64,000 nt of DNA. Source: Hydrogenophaga sp. PAMC20947 (GTDB lineage Bacteria > Pseudomonadota > Gammaproteobacteria > Burkholderiales > Burkholderiaceae_C). The stretch is taken from NCBI RefSeq assembly GCF_004795855.1, contig NZ_CP039252.1:2604001-2668000 (forward strand), written 5' to 3'. The notes below the pieces were generated by a model. The model was not told the origin of the DNA. It ran no database searches and saw only the letters and a program-made list of their open reading frames with translations. The position numbers and the translations under genes were made by a program. Positions within the stretch are counted from its first letter, which is position 1, and each line of letters starts with the position of its first letter. Of the stretch, positions 1 to 9,164 are shown piece by piece.

Positions 1-475
1 CACCGCCCGCTTTCACCGCGTATTTCTGCGCCAACCTCAGGCCCGGCAAGGTCTTTCGGGTGTCCACGATGGCGGCTGACGTGCCCACGACCGCCTCGAC
101 AAAAGTGGCGGTCTTGGTGGCCACGGCCGACATCATCTGCATGAAGTTCAAGGCCGTGCGCTCGGCCGTGAGCAACGCCTGGGCGTTGCCCTCCATCTCA
201 ACGATCACCTGATCCGCCTGGCAACGCTGCCCTTCGGTCACGTGCCAGGTGAGGCGTGCGTCGGGATCGCAGGCCAGCACGGCGGCCTCGACCCAGGCCA
301 CCCCACAGATCACGGCGGCTTCGCGAGCGAGGATGCGCGCACGCGCATTGCGGGAGCTGTCCACCAGCGCTGCTGTCAGATCACCGGGGCCCACATCTTC
401 GGCCAGCGCACGCGCCACATCGGCGCGGGCCAGCGCCTGGATGTCGGATGCGGAAAAGTCAGAAAGGTGTTTCAT
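1..475 (-). CDS. nadC: nicotinate-nucleotide pyrophosphorylase (quinolinate phosphoribosyltransferase), 5' part only
   Basis: The reverse strand reads MKHLSDFSASDIQ from an ATG at 475 and stays open to the window edge, giving about 158 N-terminal residues of a protein usually near 285. The end of the visible part contains TERTALNFMQ followed by a DTRKT-PGLR-KYAV segment, which is the quinolinate- and PRPP-binding region of NadC. The enzyme makes nicotinate mononucleotide from quinolinate in de novo NAD synthesis, in the cytoplasm. It is divergent from panB with 66 bases between the starts. The C-terminal half and the stop lie outside the window. Confidence 0.92.
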   Translation of the reverse strand, partial: MKHLSDFSASDIQALARADVARALAEDVGPGDLTAALVDSSRNARARILAREAAVICGVAWVEAAVLACDPDARLTWHVTEGQRCQADQVIVEMEGNAQALLTAERTALNFMQMMSAVATKTATFVEAVVGTSAAIVDTRKTLPGLRLAQKYAVKAGG

Positions 476-541
476 AGACAAGAAGCATAACGGGATCGAA
501 TATAGTGCCCTGCATCCCGAGTGCTATTGAGGAGAGACATC

Positions 542-1420
542 ATGAACGCAGCCACAACCACCGGAACGCCCTATGGCACTCTGCCATCGGCCTCACCCTT
601 GCCACTGCGCAAGCCTGTGAGTCTGCCGCGTTTGCAGGAAATGCGTGACCGTGGGGAAAAGATCACCATGCTCACCGCCTACGACGCCACTTTTGCGGCT
701 GTCGCCGACGCAGCAGGCGTTGAGTGCATCCTGGTCGGCGACTCGCTGGGCATGGTTTGCCAGGGACTCAACAGCACCGTCGGGGTCACGCTCGAAACCA
801 TGCGATACCACACCGAAAGCGTGGTTCGGGGGCTGCAGCGCGTGCAAGCCACCGTGTGGGTCATTGGCGATCTGCCCTTTGGGAGCTACCACGAGAGCAA
901 AGAACAAGCGCTGAACAGCGCTTCTGTGCTGATGCGCGCCGGCGCCCACATGGTCAAGCTCGAAGGCGGTGGCTGGACGACTGAGACGGTGCGTTTCCTG
1001 GTTGAGCGCGGCATTCCAGTGTGCGCGCACCTTGGCCTGACGCCGCAGACCGTGCACGCGCTGGGCGGCTACCGGGTTCAGGGGCGCGGCGATGCAGCGG
1101 CCTTGCAGCTGCGCCGCCAGGCCATCGAACTGCAGGATGCAGGCGCATCCATGCTGGTCCTCGAGATGGTGCCAGCAACCTTGTCCGCCGACATCACGGT
1201 AGAACTTAAAACCTGCCACACCATTGGCATCGGAGCGGGCGACGGAACCGCAGGTCAGGTGCTGGTGATGCACGACATGCTGGGCATCAACCTGGGCAAG
1301 AATCCAAAATTCGTGCACAACTTCATGGAAGACGCCAGCAGCGTCCGGGGCGCCATGGCCGCCTTCGTGGCAGCGGTGAAGGATGGCAGCTTCCCCGACA
1401 ACAACTTGCACGCCTGGTAG
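542..1420 (+). CDS. panB: 3-methyl-2-oxobutanoate hydroxymethyltransferase (ketopantoate hydroxymethyltransferase)
   Basis: PanB transfers a hydroxymethyl group from methylenetetrahydrofolate to alpha-ketoisovalerate, the first committed step of pantothenate synthesis. The 292 residues include the family signatures [18 protein letters not shown], a MVKLEGG segment and HLGLTPQ, and the length is close to the usual 265-290. I take the ATG at 542, preceded by a strong GAGGAG ribosome site, rather than the in-frame ATG at 521 that falls upstream of it. About 30 residues before the conserved core form a slightly long N-terminus. panC follows after 105 bases, so the two are probably co-transcribed. 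Confidence 0.96.
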   Translation: MNAATTTGTPYGTLPSASPLPLRKPVSLPRLQEMRDRGEKITMLTAYDATFAAVADAAGVECILVGDSLGMVCQGLNSTVGVTLETMRYHTESVVRGLQRVQATVWVIGDLPFGSYHESKEQALNSASVLMRAGAHMVKLEGGGWTTETVRFLVERGIPVCAHLGLTPQTVHALGGYRVQGRGDAAALQLRRQAIELQDAGASMLVLEMVPATLSADITVELKTCHTIGIGAGDGTAGQVLVMHDMLGINLGKNPKFVHNFMEDASSVRGAMAAFVAAVKDGSFPDNNLHAW

Positions 1421-1440
1421 ACCCCCCCCGCATCGCCTAC

Positions 1441-1509
1441 AGCGCTACCCCCAGAGGGCGGTGCTGGCCGCCCGGCAAAGCCGGTTCGGTGGCGCCCTTG
1501 AAAAGACAC
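1441..1509. repeat. GC-rich palindromic intergenic element between panB and panC
   Basis: The panB-panC spacer holds two small inverted repeats: a CCCCC-AGA-GGG run followed by GCTGGC, and CCGGC-AAA-GCCGG at 1472-1484. A related arrangement (CCCCC-TCAA-GGGGG, then GCTGGC) follows panC. Such GC-rich spacers look like members of a small dispersed intergenic repeat family. There is no T-run, so they are unlikely to be intrinsic terminators. Function unknown. Confidence 0.4.
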
Positions 1510-1525
1510 ACCCCACTCCTTTCGC

Positions 1526-2392
1526 ATGAAACTTGTTCACACCACCGAAGAATTGCGCGCCGCCATGCGGCCCTACAACTCGCCAGCGTTTGTACCCACG
1601 ATGGGCAACCTGCACGACGGTCACCTGAATCTGGTGCGCAGCGCCAAACCGCTGGGTGATCTTGTGGTGTCAAGCATTTTTGTCAACCGCCTGCAGTTTG
1701 CGCCCCACGAAGACTTCGACTCTTACCCGCGCACCCTGAAGGCCGACTGCGACCGCCTTGAACAAGCGGGTTGCGACATCGTTTTTGCGCCCCTGGAAAA
1801 AGAGCTGTATCCGGTGCCTCAGTTGTTCAAGGTGCACCCCCCCGGCGAAATTGGCGACATCCTGGAGGGCCATTTCCGCCCAGGATTTTTCATCGGCGTG
1901 TGCACGGTGGTCATGAAGCTGTTCCAGTGCGTGTTTTCGGAGGCCAAGGGTCCCCGCTACGCTTTGTTCGGCAAGAAGGACTACCAGCAACAGATGGTGA
2001 TCAAGCGCATGGTGCAGCAATACGCCATGCCCATCACTGTGATTGCCGGCGAAACCCAGCGCGCCGCCGACGGCCTGGCACTGAGCTCGCGCAATGGCTA
2101 CTTGAGTGAGCCAGAGCGGGCCGAGGCGGTCCAGCTCTCACTCACGCTGCGCACGCTGGCCCGCGAAGCCTTGGCGACTGCAGAAGCCATGCCACAGCAA
2201 TTGAACGCCCTTGAATCCCGCGCCATGCATGCACTGGCGACCCGGGGCTGGCAACCCGACTACATCACTGTTCGGCGCCGTGCCGATTTGCTAGCGCCTC
2301 AAGCCGCTGACGCAGTCACGCCGGAGTCGCTGGTGGTGCTGGGCGCCGCACGGCTGGGCAACACACGTTTGATCGACAATTTCGAGGTTTAA
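1526..2392 (+). CDS. panC: pantoate--beta-alanine ligase (pantothenate synthetase)
   Basis: PanC condenses pantoate and beta-alanine, using ATP, to make pantothenate in the cytoplasm. Its 288 residues match the family length. Visible signatures are [15 protein letters not shown] near the N-terminus (the HIGH-like nucleotide-binding loop), [17 protein letters not shown] and the KMSKS-region equivalent [10 protein letters not shown]. It lies downstream of panB on the same strand and ends just before the IS481-family insertion, so the IS has not interrupted it. Confidence 0.96.
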   Translation: MKLVHTTEELRAAMRPYNSPAFVPTMGNLHDGHLNLVRSAKPLGDLVVSSIFVNRLQFAPHEDFDSYPRTLKADCDRLEQAGCDIVFAPLEKELYPVPQLFKVHPPGEIGDILEGHFRPGFFIGVCTVVMKLFQCVFSEAKGPRYALFGKKDYQQQMVIKRMVQQYAMPITVIAGETQRAADGLALSSRNGYLSEPERAEAVQLSLTLRTLAREALATAEAMPQQLNALESRAMHALATRGWQPDYITVRRRADLLAPQAADAVTPESLVVLGAARLGNTRLIDNFEV

Positions 2393-2468
2393 CCTCCACC
2401 CTCGCGCCGGGCCAGCTGCGCGGCCCGTCACCCCCTCAAGGGGGCAACGCTGGCGGGGCGGTACTGCC
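2393..2468. repeat. GC-rich palindromic spacer downstream of panC
   Basis: The spacer contains GGGCC-AGCTGCGC-GGCCC and CCCCC-TCAA-GGGGG stem-loops followed by GCTGGC, resembling the panB-panC spacer. No T-tract follows the stems. The insertion sequence starts directly after it. Confidence 0.4.
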
Positions 2469-2473
2469 CTAGG

Positions 2474-3499
2474 TGTAGTTTCCCAAGAGGTTGTTCACCC
2501 GAGGTGAAGGAAGATGGAGGTTCTGACATCTCCCAACTTTCTTCAGGATTCCTCGAATGAACATCCACAAGAATGCCTCATTGACGCCCAAAGGTCGAGC
2601 ACATTTGATGCGAGAAATACAGCGCGTTGGACTCAAGCCCGCTTGCGTAGCTGCGGGACTGAGCCCCCGCACGGCTCGCAAATGGCAGCGCCGCTTCTGC
2701 CAACACGGGCCGACGGGTTTGATTGACCGCAGTTCACGCCCTCTCACAATGCCGCAACGCACCTGTGTGCAAAAGATTGAACGCGCCCTGGGCTTGCGCA
2801 AGAACCAGCGCTTGAGCTTTGAGCGCATCGCTGAGCGCCTGGGGCTCTCGCGCAGTGTTGTGGCACGTGCCTGTAAAGCCGCGGGGCTGGGCAAACTGCC
2901 ACCTGTCGAAGGCACACCCCCGGTGGTGCGCTATGAGCGACAAACGCCAGGAGAGTTGTTGCACCTTGACATGAAGAAGCTCCCGCGCTTCAAGCAGCCC
3001 GGGCACAGGGTCACGGCAGACCGAACTAAGAAGACGCCTCGGGCTGGCTACGAGGTTTTGCATGTGGCCATTGATGACCGTTCACGTGTGGGCTTCTGTC
3101 AGCTGCTTACCGATGAAAAGGCCCACAGCGCGTGTAGCCACCTCCTGGCAGCGCTGCGCTACTACCGGGCCTTGGACGTGCGCATTTGGGGCGTCATGAC
3201 AGACAACGGATCGGCTTACCGATCCAAGCGGTTCACAAAACTGCTGCGCCGCTTGAAGATCAAACATCAGCGCACCCGGCCTTACACGCCATGCACCAAC
3301 GGCAAGGCTGAACGCTTCATCCAGACGCTGCTGCGTGAGTGGGCTTATGCCTATGTCTACCCCGGCTCAGATGTGCGCGCCAGCGAGCTCCAACCTTGGA
3401 TGATTCACTACAACTTCAGGCGCCCACACTCGGCAACTGAGCACCGTCCTCCCGCTTCACGCCTTGGCTTTGCAGGGAACAACGTCGTGAGAAACTACA
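2474..3499 (+). mobile_element. IS481-family insertion sequence, complete, about 1026 bp
   Basis: The left end reads TGTAGTTTCCCAAGAGGTTG and the right end, on the reverse strand, reads TGTAGTTTCTCACGACGTTG: inverted repeats matching at most of about 23 positions. CCTAGG occurs on both sides (2468-2473 and 3500-3505). This fits a 6-base NCTAGN or a 4-base CTAG target duplication, the kind of target known for IS481. If the duplication is taken as CTAG only, the element is 2473-3500. It carries one transposase gene and looks intact and recent, since both ends and the duplication are preserved. It sits between panC and the convergent gpsA and disrupts no visible gene. Confidence 0.9.
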
Positions 3500-3504
3500 C
3501 CTAG
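2557..3504 (+). CDS. IS481-family transposase (DDE type)
   Basis: The 315-residue protein has an N-terminal helix-turn-helix region (LKPACVAAGLSPRTARKWQ, about residues 27-45), a second HTH-like segment near 95-115, and a DDE RNase-H core. Core candidates are the Asp in HLDMKKLPR, the Asp in VMTDNGSAYRS, and the Glu in NGKAERFIQT. It would cut and join the IS ends. The reading frame runs through the right inverted repeat, and its TAG stop (3502-3504) is part of the duplicated CTAG target rather than of the element itself. The frame is uninterrupted, so the gene is probably functional. Confidence 0.93.
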   Translation: MNIHKNASLTPKGRAHLMREIQRVGLKPACVAAGLSPRTARKWQRRFCQHGPTGLIDRSSRPLTMPQRTCVQKIERALGLRKNQRLSFERIAERLGLSRSVVARACKAAGLGKLPPVEGTPPVVRYERQTPGELLHLDMKKLPRFKQPGHRVTADRTKKTPRAGYEVLHVAIDDRSRVGFCQLLTDEKAHSACSHLLAALRYYRALDVRIWGVMTDNGSAYRSKRFTKLLRRLKIKHQRTRPYTPCTNGKAERFIQTLLREWAYAYVYPGSDVRASELQPWMIHYNFRRPHSATEHRPPASRLGFAGNNVVRNYT

Positions 3505-3566
3505 GCACGGGTTACGCGGCCAAGCAGCTGTATTCCCGCCTTGGCCGACTCTCGAAGCACGAACCC

Positions 3567-4580
3567 TCAAAAGGATTCTGATTTGGCGTCGCGCCCCATC
3601 AAGGCCGCAACGGCTTGGGCGGGCTGTGTTTGCCCTTCCAGCAGAGCCACTACACCCTCACTGATGGGCATGTCCACACCCAGCGAGCGGGCCCGTTGCA
3701 CCACGGTGCGGGCGCTGTAAACCCCTTCGGCCACATGGCCCAGCGAAGCCACTGCTTGATCCAGGCTCATGCCTTGGGCCAGCAGCTGGCCCACCTTGCG
3801 GTTGCGCGACAGGTCGCCGGTGGCGGTCAAGACCAGATCACCCAGACCCGAGAGCCCCATGAAGGTTTCGGCCTTGGCGCCCAGCGCCAGACCCAGGCGC
3901 GTCATTTCCGCCAAGCCCCGGGTCACCAGCGCGGCCCGGGCATTGAGGCCCAGATTCAGGCCATCACACAAGCCCGTCGCAATGGCCAACACGTTTTTCA
4001 CCGCACCGCCGACTTCCACGCCCACTGTGTCGTCGTTGGCATAGATGCGCAATGTCGGACTGTGAAACGCCGCCACCAGCGCTTCTCGAACCGCCGGATG
4101 TTCGCTTGCGGCCACCAGAGCGGTCGGCTGCCCCCGGGCAACCTCTTGCGCAAAACTGGGTCCACTCAGCACTCCGGCAAGCAGTCGAGGTGCCACAGCA
4201 CGGCAGACTTCGTGACCCAGCAAGCCCCATTCCGTGGCGCCGGGTCCTTGCGGCGATTCGAACCCTTTGCACAGCCACGCGACAGGCACGGTCAGCCCCT
4301 CAAGTTGGCCAAGCGTTGGGCGCAGGGCCGCCATCGGTGTGGCCACGATCACGACATCGGCACGACCCAACCAAAGCGCAGCGCGGTCCAGTGGCCCACT
4401 GACGACCGACAATTGGGCTGGGAAATCGGCGCCGTGCAAGTAGCGCTGATTGATGCGATTCGCCTGCATCTCTGCACATTGCGCGGCATCCCGCGCCCAC
4501 AATGTGACGGGCTGACGCGACGCCGCACTGATGGCCAGCGCGGTTCCCCACGCACCCGCACCCAGCACCGCGATGTTCAT
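3567..4580 (-). CDS. gpsA: glycerol-3-phosphate dehydrogenase [NAD(P)+]
   Basis: GpsA reduces dihydroxyacetone phosphate to sn-glycerol 3-phosphate for phospholipid synthesis. The 337 residues start with the Rossmann motif [15 protein letters not shown]. They also contain [13 protein letters not shown] and [17 protein letters not shown], which carries the catalytic Lys, and [15 protein letters not shown] in the C-terminal domain. It is the last gene of the rhodanese-grxC-secB-gpsA group, 24 bases after secB. The IS lies beyond its 3' end. Confidence 0.96.
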   Translation of the reverse strand: MNIAVLGAGAWGTALAISAASRQPVTLWARDAAQCAEMQANRINQRYLHGADFPAQLSVVSGPLDRAALWLGRADVVIVATPMAALRPTLGQLEGLTVPVAWLCKGFESPQGPGATEWGLLGHEVCRAVAPRLLAGVLSGPSFAQEVARGQPTALVAASEHPAVREALVAAFHSPTLRIYANDDTVGVEVGGAVKNVLAIATGLCDGLNLGLNARAALVTRGLAEMTRLGLALGAKAETFMGLSGLGDLVLTATGDLSRNRKVGQLLAQGMSLDQAVASLGHVAEGVYSARTVVQRARSLGVDMPISEGVVALLEGQTQPAQAVAALMGRDAKSESF

Positions 4581-4604
4581 CGTCGGGGGTCCGGGTAGAG
4601 CAGG

Positions 4605-5060
4605 TTACTGCGTGACAGTGGCTGCGGGCTCGCCGGCAGCCTGGGCCTGCTGCTGCTCGTACATCGCCTGGAAGTTGATCTCGGCGAGGTGCACAGGCGG
4701 GAACCCGCCACGCTGGATCAGATCGGCCACATTGCCACGCAGGTAGGGATAGACGATCTGTGGGCAGGCGATGCCCATGATGGGGCCCATCTGATCTTCA
4801 GGCAGGTTGCGGATCTCGAAGATGCCCGCTTGCTTGGCTTCGACCAGGAAAACAGTTTTGTCTTTGATCTTGGTCTGCACAGTGGCGGTCACGCAGATCT
4901 CGTACACACCTTCAGCCACTGGATTGGCTTCCACACCCAGTTGGATGTCCACGGAAGGCTGTTCCTGGTCCAGCAGGATAGCTGGGGAATTGGGCTGTTC
5001 CAGCGAGGCTTCCTTGAGGTAAACGCGCTGAATCTGGAAAGAGGGATCTTGGTCGGCCAT
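4605..5060 (-). CDS. secB: protein-export chaperone SecB
   Basis: SecB keeps preproteins unfolded and hands them to SecA at the inner membrane. The 151-residue length is typical, and the sequence has the acidic beta-rich core [17 protein letters not shown], the segment [13 protein letters not shown] and [21 protein letters not shown] Gln/Ala-rich tail follows. It lies between grxC and gpsA on the same strand. Confidence 0.96.
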   Translation of the reverse strand: MADQDPSFQIQRVYLKEASLEQPNSPAILLDQEQPSVDIQLGVEANPVAEGVYEICVTATVQTKIKDKTVFLVEAKQAGIFEIRNLPEDQMGPIMGIACPQIVYPYLRGNVADLIQRGGFPPVHLAEINFQAMYEQQQAQAAGEPAATVTQ

Positions 5061-5102
5061 GGTGTGCTTTCTAAAAAGTCGGAAAAACCAAGCCCGCCGG
5101 AG

Positions 5103-5121
5103 AAAAAACTCCCGCAGCGGG
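5103..5121 (-). terminator. weak terminator-like hairpin between grxC and secB
   Basis: On the reverse strand a short CCCG-CTG-CGGG stem is followed by AGTTTTTT in the 107-base gap between grxC and secB. The stem is only four base pairs, so it may be a leaky attenuator or chance. Confidence 0.3.
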
Positions 5122-5167
5122 CACTGGCATGATTATCACAGCACCCGGCTGGGTGCCTCTGAGCCGC

Positions 5168-5425
5168 TCAGGCCTGCAACAACGGCACGAGGCCGCCGCG
5201 CGCGTCCAGCGCATGCAATTCGTCACAGCCCCCCACCAGCGTGTCGCCGATGAAAATTTGTGGAACGCTGGTGCGACCGGTGAGCTTGGTCATGTGAGCG
5301 CGCACTTCGGGTTGCCCGTCCACCACGATTTCTTCGAGGTCGCTCACACCGTGTTGCTGCAGCAAGGCTTTGGCCCGGCTGCAATATGGGCAGTAGTTGC
5401 TGGTGTACATCTTGACTGATGCCAT
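5168..5425 (-). CDS. grxC: glutaredoxin 3 (dithiol glutaredoxin)
   Basis: An 85-residue thioredoxin-fold protein with the dithiol active site CPYC at residues 12-15, the cis-Pro loop TSVPQIFIG and the GGCDEL glutathione-binding turn. It reduces disulfides and glutathionylated proteins in the cytoplasm. The ATG at 5425 is preceded by GAGGAGA. The rhodanese gene lies 23 bases upstream, and secB follows. Confidence 0.95.
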   Translation of the reverse strand: MASVKMYTSNYCPYCSRAKALLQQHGVSDLEEIVVDGQPEVRAHMTKLTGRTSVPQIFIGDTLVGGCDELHALDARGGLVPLLQA

Positions 5426-5448
5426 GGGGAAATCTCCTCGGATGGTTT

Positions 5449-5859
5449 TCAGGTTTTCTCAATGGGCAGGCTGGCCGCGCGCCAGGCGCCGAGGCCACCC
5501 GACAGCGAGTGGGCATTTTCATAGCCCAGCTTTTTGGCCACGGCCACCGCGCGCTTGGAGCGGGCGCCCGACGCACACACAAGAATGACCGGGGTCGCCT
5601 TGTTCTTCACCATGCCAGACAGCTTGCCCTCAAGCTCGTCCAGGGGCAGGTGCTTGGCACCGGCAACGTGCCCGGCCTTGAACTCGTCAGCGCCGCACAC
5701 GTCCACCACCACCGCCTTTTCGCGGTTGATGAGCAGCACAGCTTCATTGGCATTCAGCGAGCCCGCGCCCGCATTGCCGACAATGGCTGGCCACATCAGC
5801 ATGGCCCCCGACAACACCGCCACGGCGATCAACATCCAGTTTTCTATTAAGAAACTCAC
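5449..5859 (-). CDS. membrane-anchored rhodanese-like domain protein
   Basis: Residues about 7-28 form one hydrophobic segment (ENWMLIAVAVLSGAMLMWPA), followed by a single rhodanese domain with DVCGADEFKAGH and the active-site loop CASGAR, whose Cys would carry the persulfide. Single-domain rhodaneses transfer sulfane sulfur, but the acceptor is not known here. It is the first gene of the cluster with grxC, secB and gpsA and is divergent from gpmA. A role in redox or sulfur handling at the membrane is inference. Confidence 0.9.
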   Translation of the reverse strand: MSFLIENWMLIAVAVLSGAMLMWPAIVGNAGAGSLNANEAVLLINREKAVVVDVCGADEFKAGHVAGAKHLPLDELEGKLSGMVKNKATPVILVCASGARSKRAVAVAKKLGYENAHSLSGGLGAWRAASLPIEKT

Positions 5860-5975
5860 AGGGTTTACCTTTCAGTTAAGCATGGGATTTTAGAATGTAT
5901 GGCTGGCCTTCGCTGGCAAGCCGCCCGGTCGGGCGTGTCCCGACCCGATTTTTGTCCTCAACGCACACACGCTCC

Positions 5976-6719
5976 ATGTACAAACTCGTCCTCATTCGCC
6001 ACGGCGAATCCACCTGGAATCTGGAAAACCGCTTCACCGGCTGGACCGACGTAGACCTCACGCCCACCGGCGTTTCACAGGCGATGTCGGCCGGCAAGCT
6101 GCTCAAAGCCGAAGGTTGGGACTTTGATATCGCCTACACCAGCATGCTCAAGCGCGCCATCCACACGCTGTGGTACGTGCTCGATGAGATGGACCGCCCC
6201 TGGTTGCCCGTGGGAAAGCACTGGCGCCTCAACGAACGCCACTACGGTGCCCTGCAAGGCCTCAACAAGGGCGAAACGGCCAAACAATACGGTGACGATC
6301 AGGTGTTGTTGTGGCGTCGCAGCTACGACACCCCGCCGCCCGCCCTGGAGCCGACCGATTCCCGCAGCGAGCGCGGTGATCGCCGCTATGCGCGCCTCTC
6401 ACAGGAAGACGTGCCCCTGACCGAATGTCTCAAAGACACGGTGGCCCGTGTGATCCCTTTCTGGGATGAAGTGCTGGGGCCAGCGATCAAGAGTGGCAAG
6501 CGGGTGGTGGTTTCGGCCCATGGCAATTCGATCCGTGCCCTGATGAAACATTTGGACGACGTTTCGGAGAAGGATATCGTCGGGCTGAACATTCCCAACG
6601 GCATTCCCTTGGTGTACGAGCTCGATGAGCACCTGAAGCCAATCCGCCACTACTACCTGGGTGATGCAGAAGCGGTCGCCAAGGCCGCCGCGGCCGTGGC
6701 AGCGCAAGGCAAAGGCTGA
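5976..6719 (+). CDS. gpmA: 2,3-bisphosphoglycerate-dependent phosphoglycerate mutase
   Basis: GpmA interconverts 3- and 2-phosphoglycerate in glycolysis and gluconeogenesis. The 247 residues begin [14 protein letters not shown], with the phosphorylated His in RHGES. They include [25 protein letters not shown] and [12 protein letters not shown], with the second catalytic His, matching the E. coli enzyme in length. The frame extends upstream to 5895, but homology starts at the ATG at 5976, so I use that start. Confidence 0.96.
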   Translation: MYKLVLIRHGESTWNLENRFTGWTDVDLTPTGVSQAMSAGKLLKAEGWDFDIAYTSMLKRAIHTLWYVLDEMDRPWLPVGKHWRLNERHYGALQGLNKGETAKQYGDDQVLLWRRSYDTPPPALEPTDSRSERGDRRYARLSQEDVPLTECLKDTVARVIPFWDEVLGPAIKSGKRVVVSAHGNSIRALMKHLDDVSEKDIVGLNIPNGIPLVYELDEHLKPIRHYYLGDAEAVAKAAAAVAAQGKG

Positions 6720-6847
6720 ACCCGCGAAAATCAAGCGCCAACCGGGGTTTCGCATGGAACTGAATCCATTCCATGCACTCCTAGGTGTATATTGGTTCGC
6801 CACCAGCGCCCCAAATGGGGGTTTCTGGTGCTTTTGGGAACACATCA

Positions 6848-8338
6848 ATGGGCAAGCAAGTGAGTCACAAGTTGAAAATTGCAGGTTGGATCGCCGTGGG
6901 CGCAGTGGCCGGGGCGCTGACGACAGTACAGCTCCAGGCCGTTGCCCGCAGCACCGTCGCGCCCTTGCCATTGGAAGAGCTGCAGCAGCTCGCGGCCGTA
7001 TTTGGCATGGTCAAAAGCGACTACGTCGAGCCCGTGGACGAGAAAAAGCTCATTTCCGAAGCAATCTCCGGCATGGTCGCCAGCCTGGATCCGCACTCAC
7101 AGTACTTCGACAAGAAGTCGTTCAAGGAATTCCGCGAAGGCACCAGCGGCCGCTTTGTGGGCGTGGGCATCGAAATCACCATGGAAGACGGCCTGGTCAA
7201 GGTGGTCTCTCCCATCGAGGACTCGCCGGCCTTCCGTGCCGGCCTGAAATCGGGCGATCTGATCACCAAGATCGACGACACAGCGGTCAAGGGCCTGAGC
7301 ATCAACGATGCCGTCAAGCGCATGCGCGGCGAGCCCAAAACCAAAGTGCTGCTCACCATTTTCCGCAAAGACGAAAACCGCAGCTTTCCGGTCACGATCA
7401 CCCGTGAGGAGATCAAGACCCAGAGCGTCAAGGCCAAGGAAATAGAAAAGGGCTATGTCTGGGTGCGCTTGTCGCAATTCCAAGATCGCACGGTGGAAGA
7501 CTTCACCCGCAAGCTCGAGGCCATTTACAAAGCCAACCCGCAACTCAAGGGCCTTGTGCTCGACTTGCGCAACGATCCGGGTGGCCTGCTCGACGCAGCG
7601 GTGGCCATCTCGGCGGCATTCTTGCCTGAGAACGCCACCGTGGTATCCACCAACGGCCAGCTGGCGGACAGCCAGTCAATCTACACCGCTGCGCCCCAGC
7701 ATTACCTGCGTCGCGGGGGACCAGACCCGATCAAACAATTGACCGATGCCACCAAAGGCATCTTCAAGACCTTGCCCATGGTCGTGCTGGTCAATGAGGG
7801 CTCAGCCTCGGCCAGTGAAATCGTGGCCGGCGCCTTGCAGGATCACAAACGCGCCAAGGTGCTGGGCAACCAGACCTTTGGAAAGGGGTCGGTGCAGACC
7901 GTGCGTCCGCTGGGCCCAGACACCGGCCTCAAGCTGACCACCGCCCGCTACTACACCCCTTCGGGCCGTTCGATCCAGGCCAAGGGCATCGTGCCCGACG
8001 TGATGGTCGATGAAACCGCTGAAGGCAACCTGTTTGCTGCATTGCGCACCCGCGAAGCCGATCTGTCCAAGCACCTGTCTGACGGCAAAGACGATGGCGC
8101 CAGCCACGCCATGACCGACGCCGAACGCGCCGCCGAACAGCAGCGCGACCGCGACCGCGAGCAGGCTCGCCTGCGCCTGGAAGAAGAAGCCAAGAAGAAT
8201 CCAGGTCAACGCTTGGTGCCCGAATTTGGCAGCGAAAAAGACTTCCCCCTGCAGCAAGCCCTCAACCAGCTCAAAGGCAAGCCTGTCATGGTCAGCAAGA
8301 CCTTGATCGAACGCGCGGAAGAAAAGAAAGAAAACTGA
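6848..8338 (+). CDS. carboxyl-terminal processing protease, S41 family, with PDZ domain
   Basis: The 496-residue protein has an N-terminal signal/anchor segment (KIAGWIAVGAVAGALTT), a PDZ domain (FVGVGIEITMEDG...SPAFRAGLKSGD) and the S41 core. The core shows LRNDPGGLLD, GSASASEIVAGALQ with the catalytic Ser, and FGKGSVQT with the catalytic Lys. It would act in the periplasm on protein C-termini. The C-terminal region is charged, with an Arg/Glu-rich stretch about residues 415-445. The start at 6848 is chosen over an upstream in-frame ATG because it precedes the signal segment directly. Either ctpA or ctpB could be the appropriate name, so no symbol is given. Confidence 0.94.
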   Translation: MGKQVSHKLKIAGWIAVGAVAGALTTVQLQAVARSTVAPLPLEELQQLAAVFGMVKSDYVEPVDEKKLISEAISGMVASLDPHSQYFDKKSFKEFREGTSGRFVGVGIEITMEDGLVKVVSPIEDSPAFRAGLKSGDLITKIDDTAVKGLSINDAVKRMRGEPKTKVLLTIFRKDENRSFPVTITREEIKTQSVKAKEIEKGYVWVRLSQFQDRTVEDFTRKLEAIYKANPQLKGLVLDLRNDPGGLLDAAVAISAAFLPENATVVSTNGQLADSQSIYTAAPQHYLRRGGPDPIKQLTDATKGIFKTLPMVVLVNEGSASASEIVAGALQDHKRAKVLGNQTFGKGSVQTVRPLGPDTGLKLTTARYYTPSGRSIQAKGIVPDVMVDETAEGNLFAALRTREADLSKHLSDGKDDGASHAMTDAERAAEQQRDRDREQARLRLEEEAKKNPGQRLVPEFGSEKDFPLQQALNQLKGKPVMVSKTLIERAEEKKEN

Positions 8339-8352
8339 GCCAGAGCTGGTCA

Positions 8353-8379
8353 GGGGCTGCTCCGCTGGCCAGCAGCCCC
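8353..8379. other. strong hairpin between the S41 protease and moeB-like genes
   Basis: A perfect nine-base inverted repeat, GGGGCTGCT (8353-8361) and AGCAGCCCC (8371-8379), encloses a nine-base loop. There is no T-tract, so it is not a standard intrinsic terminator. It may stabilise the 3' end of the protease mRNA or lower expression of the next gene, which starts 21 bases later. Confidence 0.5.
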
Positions 8380-8399
8380 AACTCCAACCCGTCACCGCT

Positions 8400-9164
8400 G
8401 TGAACGATCAGCAACTGCTGCGCTACTCCCGCCACATCCTGCTCGACGAACTGGGTATCGAAGGGCAGGAACGCCTGCTGGGCGCGCATGCACTGGTGAT
8501 CGGGGCAGGTGGACTGGGTTCGCCCGTTGCGCTGTACCTCGGCAGTGCGGGTGTTGGCCAGATCACCTTGGTGGATCACGATCAGGTTGACGCCACCAAC
8601 CTGCAGCGCCAGATCGCCCACACCCAGGCGCGCGTGGGCCAGGACAAAGCGGTTTCAGCAAGCCAGGCCATTGCAGCGATCAATCCCGACCTGGTGATCC
8701 ACACCGTGGTGCAACGAGCCGACGCGGCATTGCTGGACAGACTCGTTCCTGGCGCCGACGTGGTCATCGACTGCACCGACAATTTCGCAACACGCCAAGC
8801 CATCAACCGCGCCTGTGTGGCCCACCGAAAGCCGCTGGTGTCGGGCGCAGCCATTCGCATGGATGGCCAACTGAGTGTTTATGATCCACGCGATCCGGCC
8901 TCCCCGTGTTATGCCTGCGTGTTCCCGGATGACAGCGCGGTTGAAGAAACACGCTGCGCCACCATGGGGGTGTTTGCACCCCTGGTCGGGATCGTCGGCA
9001 CCATGCAAGCGGCAGAGGCCCTCAAGCTGCTGGCGGGGCTCGGCTCACGCCTCACAGGGCGTTTGCTGATGATCGATGCACGGGATATGGCCTTTACCCA
9101 GATCACCCTGCCCCGCCATGCCCATTGCGCGGTGTGCGCACCCTCCGCTCAGGCCTCAGCCTGA
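8400..9164 (+). CDS. ThiF/MoeB/HesA-family adenylyltransferase (E1-like)
   Basis: This family adenylates the C-terminal Gly-Gly of small sulfur carriers (MoaD in molybdopterin or ThiS in thiazole synthesis). The 254 residues show RYSRHILLDELGIEGQ, the nucleotide loop VIGAGGLGSPVALYLGSAGV, DHDQVDATNLQRQ, VIDCTDNFATR, and two Cys pairs for zinc (CYAC and CAVC). The length fits MoeB better than the longer rhodanese fusions. The start is a GTG. No partner moaD or thiS lies in the window, so MoeB versus ThiF cannot be decided. Confidence 0.9.
   Translation: MNDQQLLRYSRHILLDELGIEGQERLLGAHALVIGAGGLGSPVALYLGSAGVGQITLVDHDQVDATNLQRQIAHTQARVGQDKAVSASQAIAAINPDLVIHTVVQRADAALLDRLVPGADVVIDCTDNFATRQAINRACVAHRKPLVSGAAIRMDGQLSVYDPRDPASPCYACVFPDDSAVEETRCATMGVFAPLVGIVGTMQAAEALKLLAGLGSRLTGRLLMIDARDMAFTQITLPRHAHCAVCAPSAQASA

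Noticed and set aside
6781..6789. CTAGGTGTA, identical to the outer bases of the IS481-like left end with its target
   Set aside because: The match stops after nine bases, with no further inverted repeat or partner end nearby. It is probably chance upstream of the S41 protease gene.
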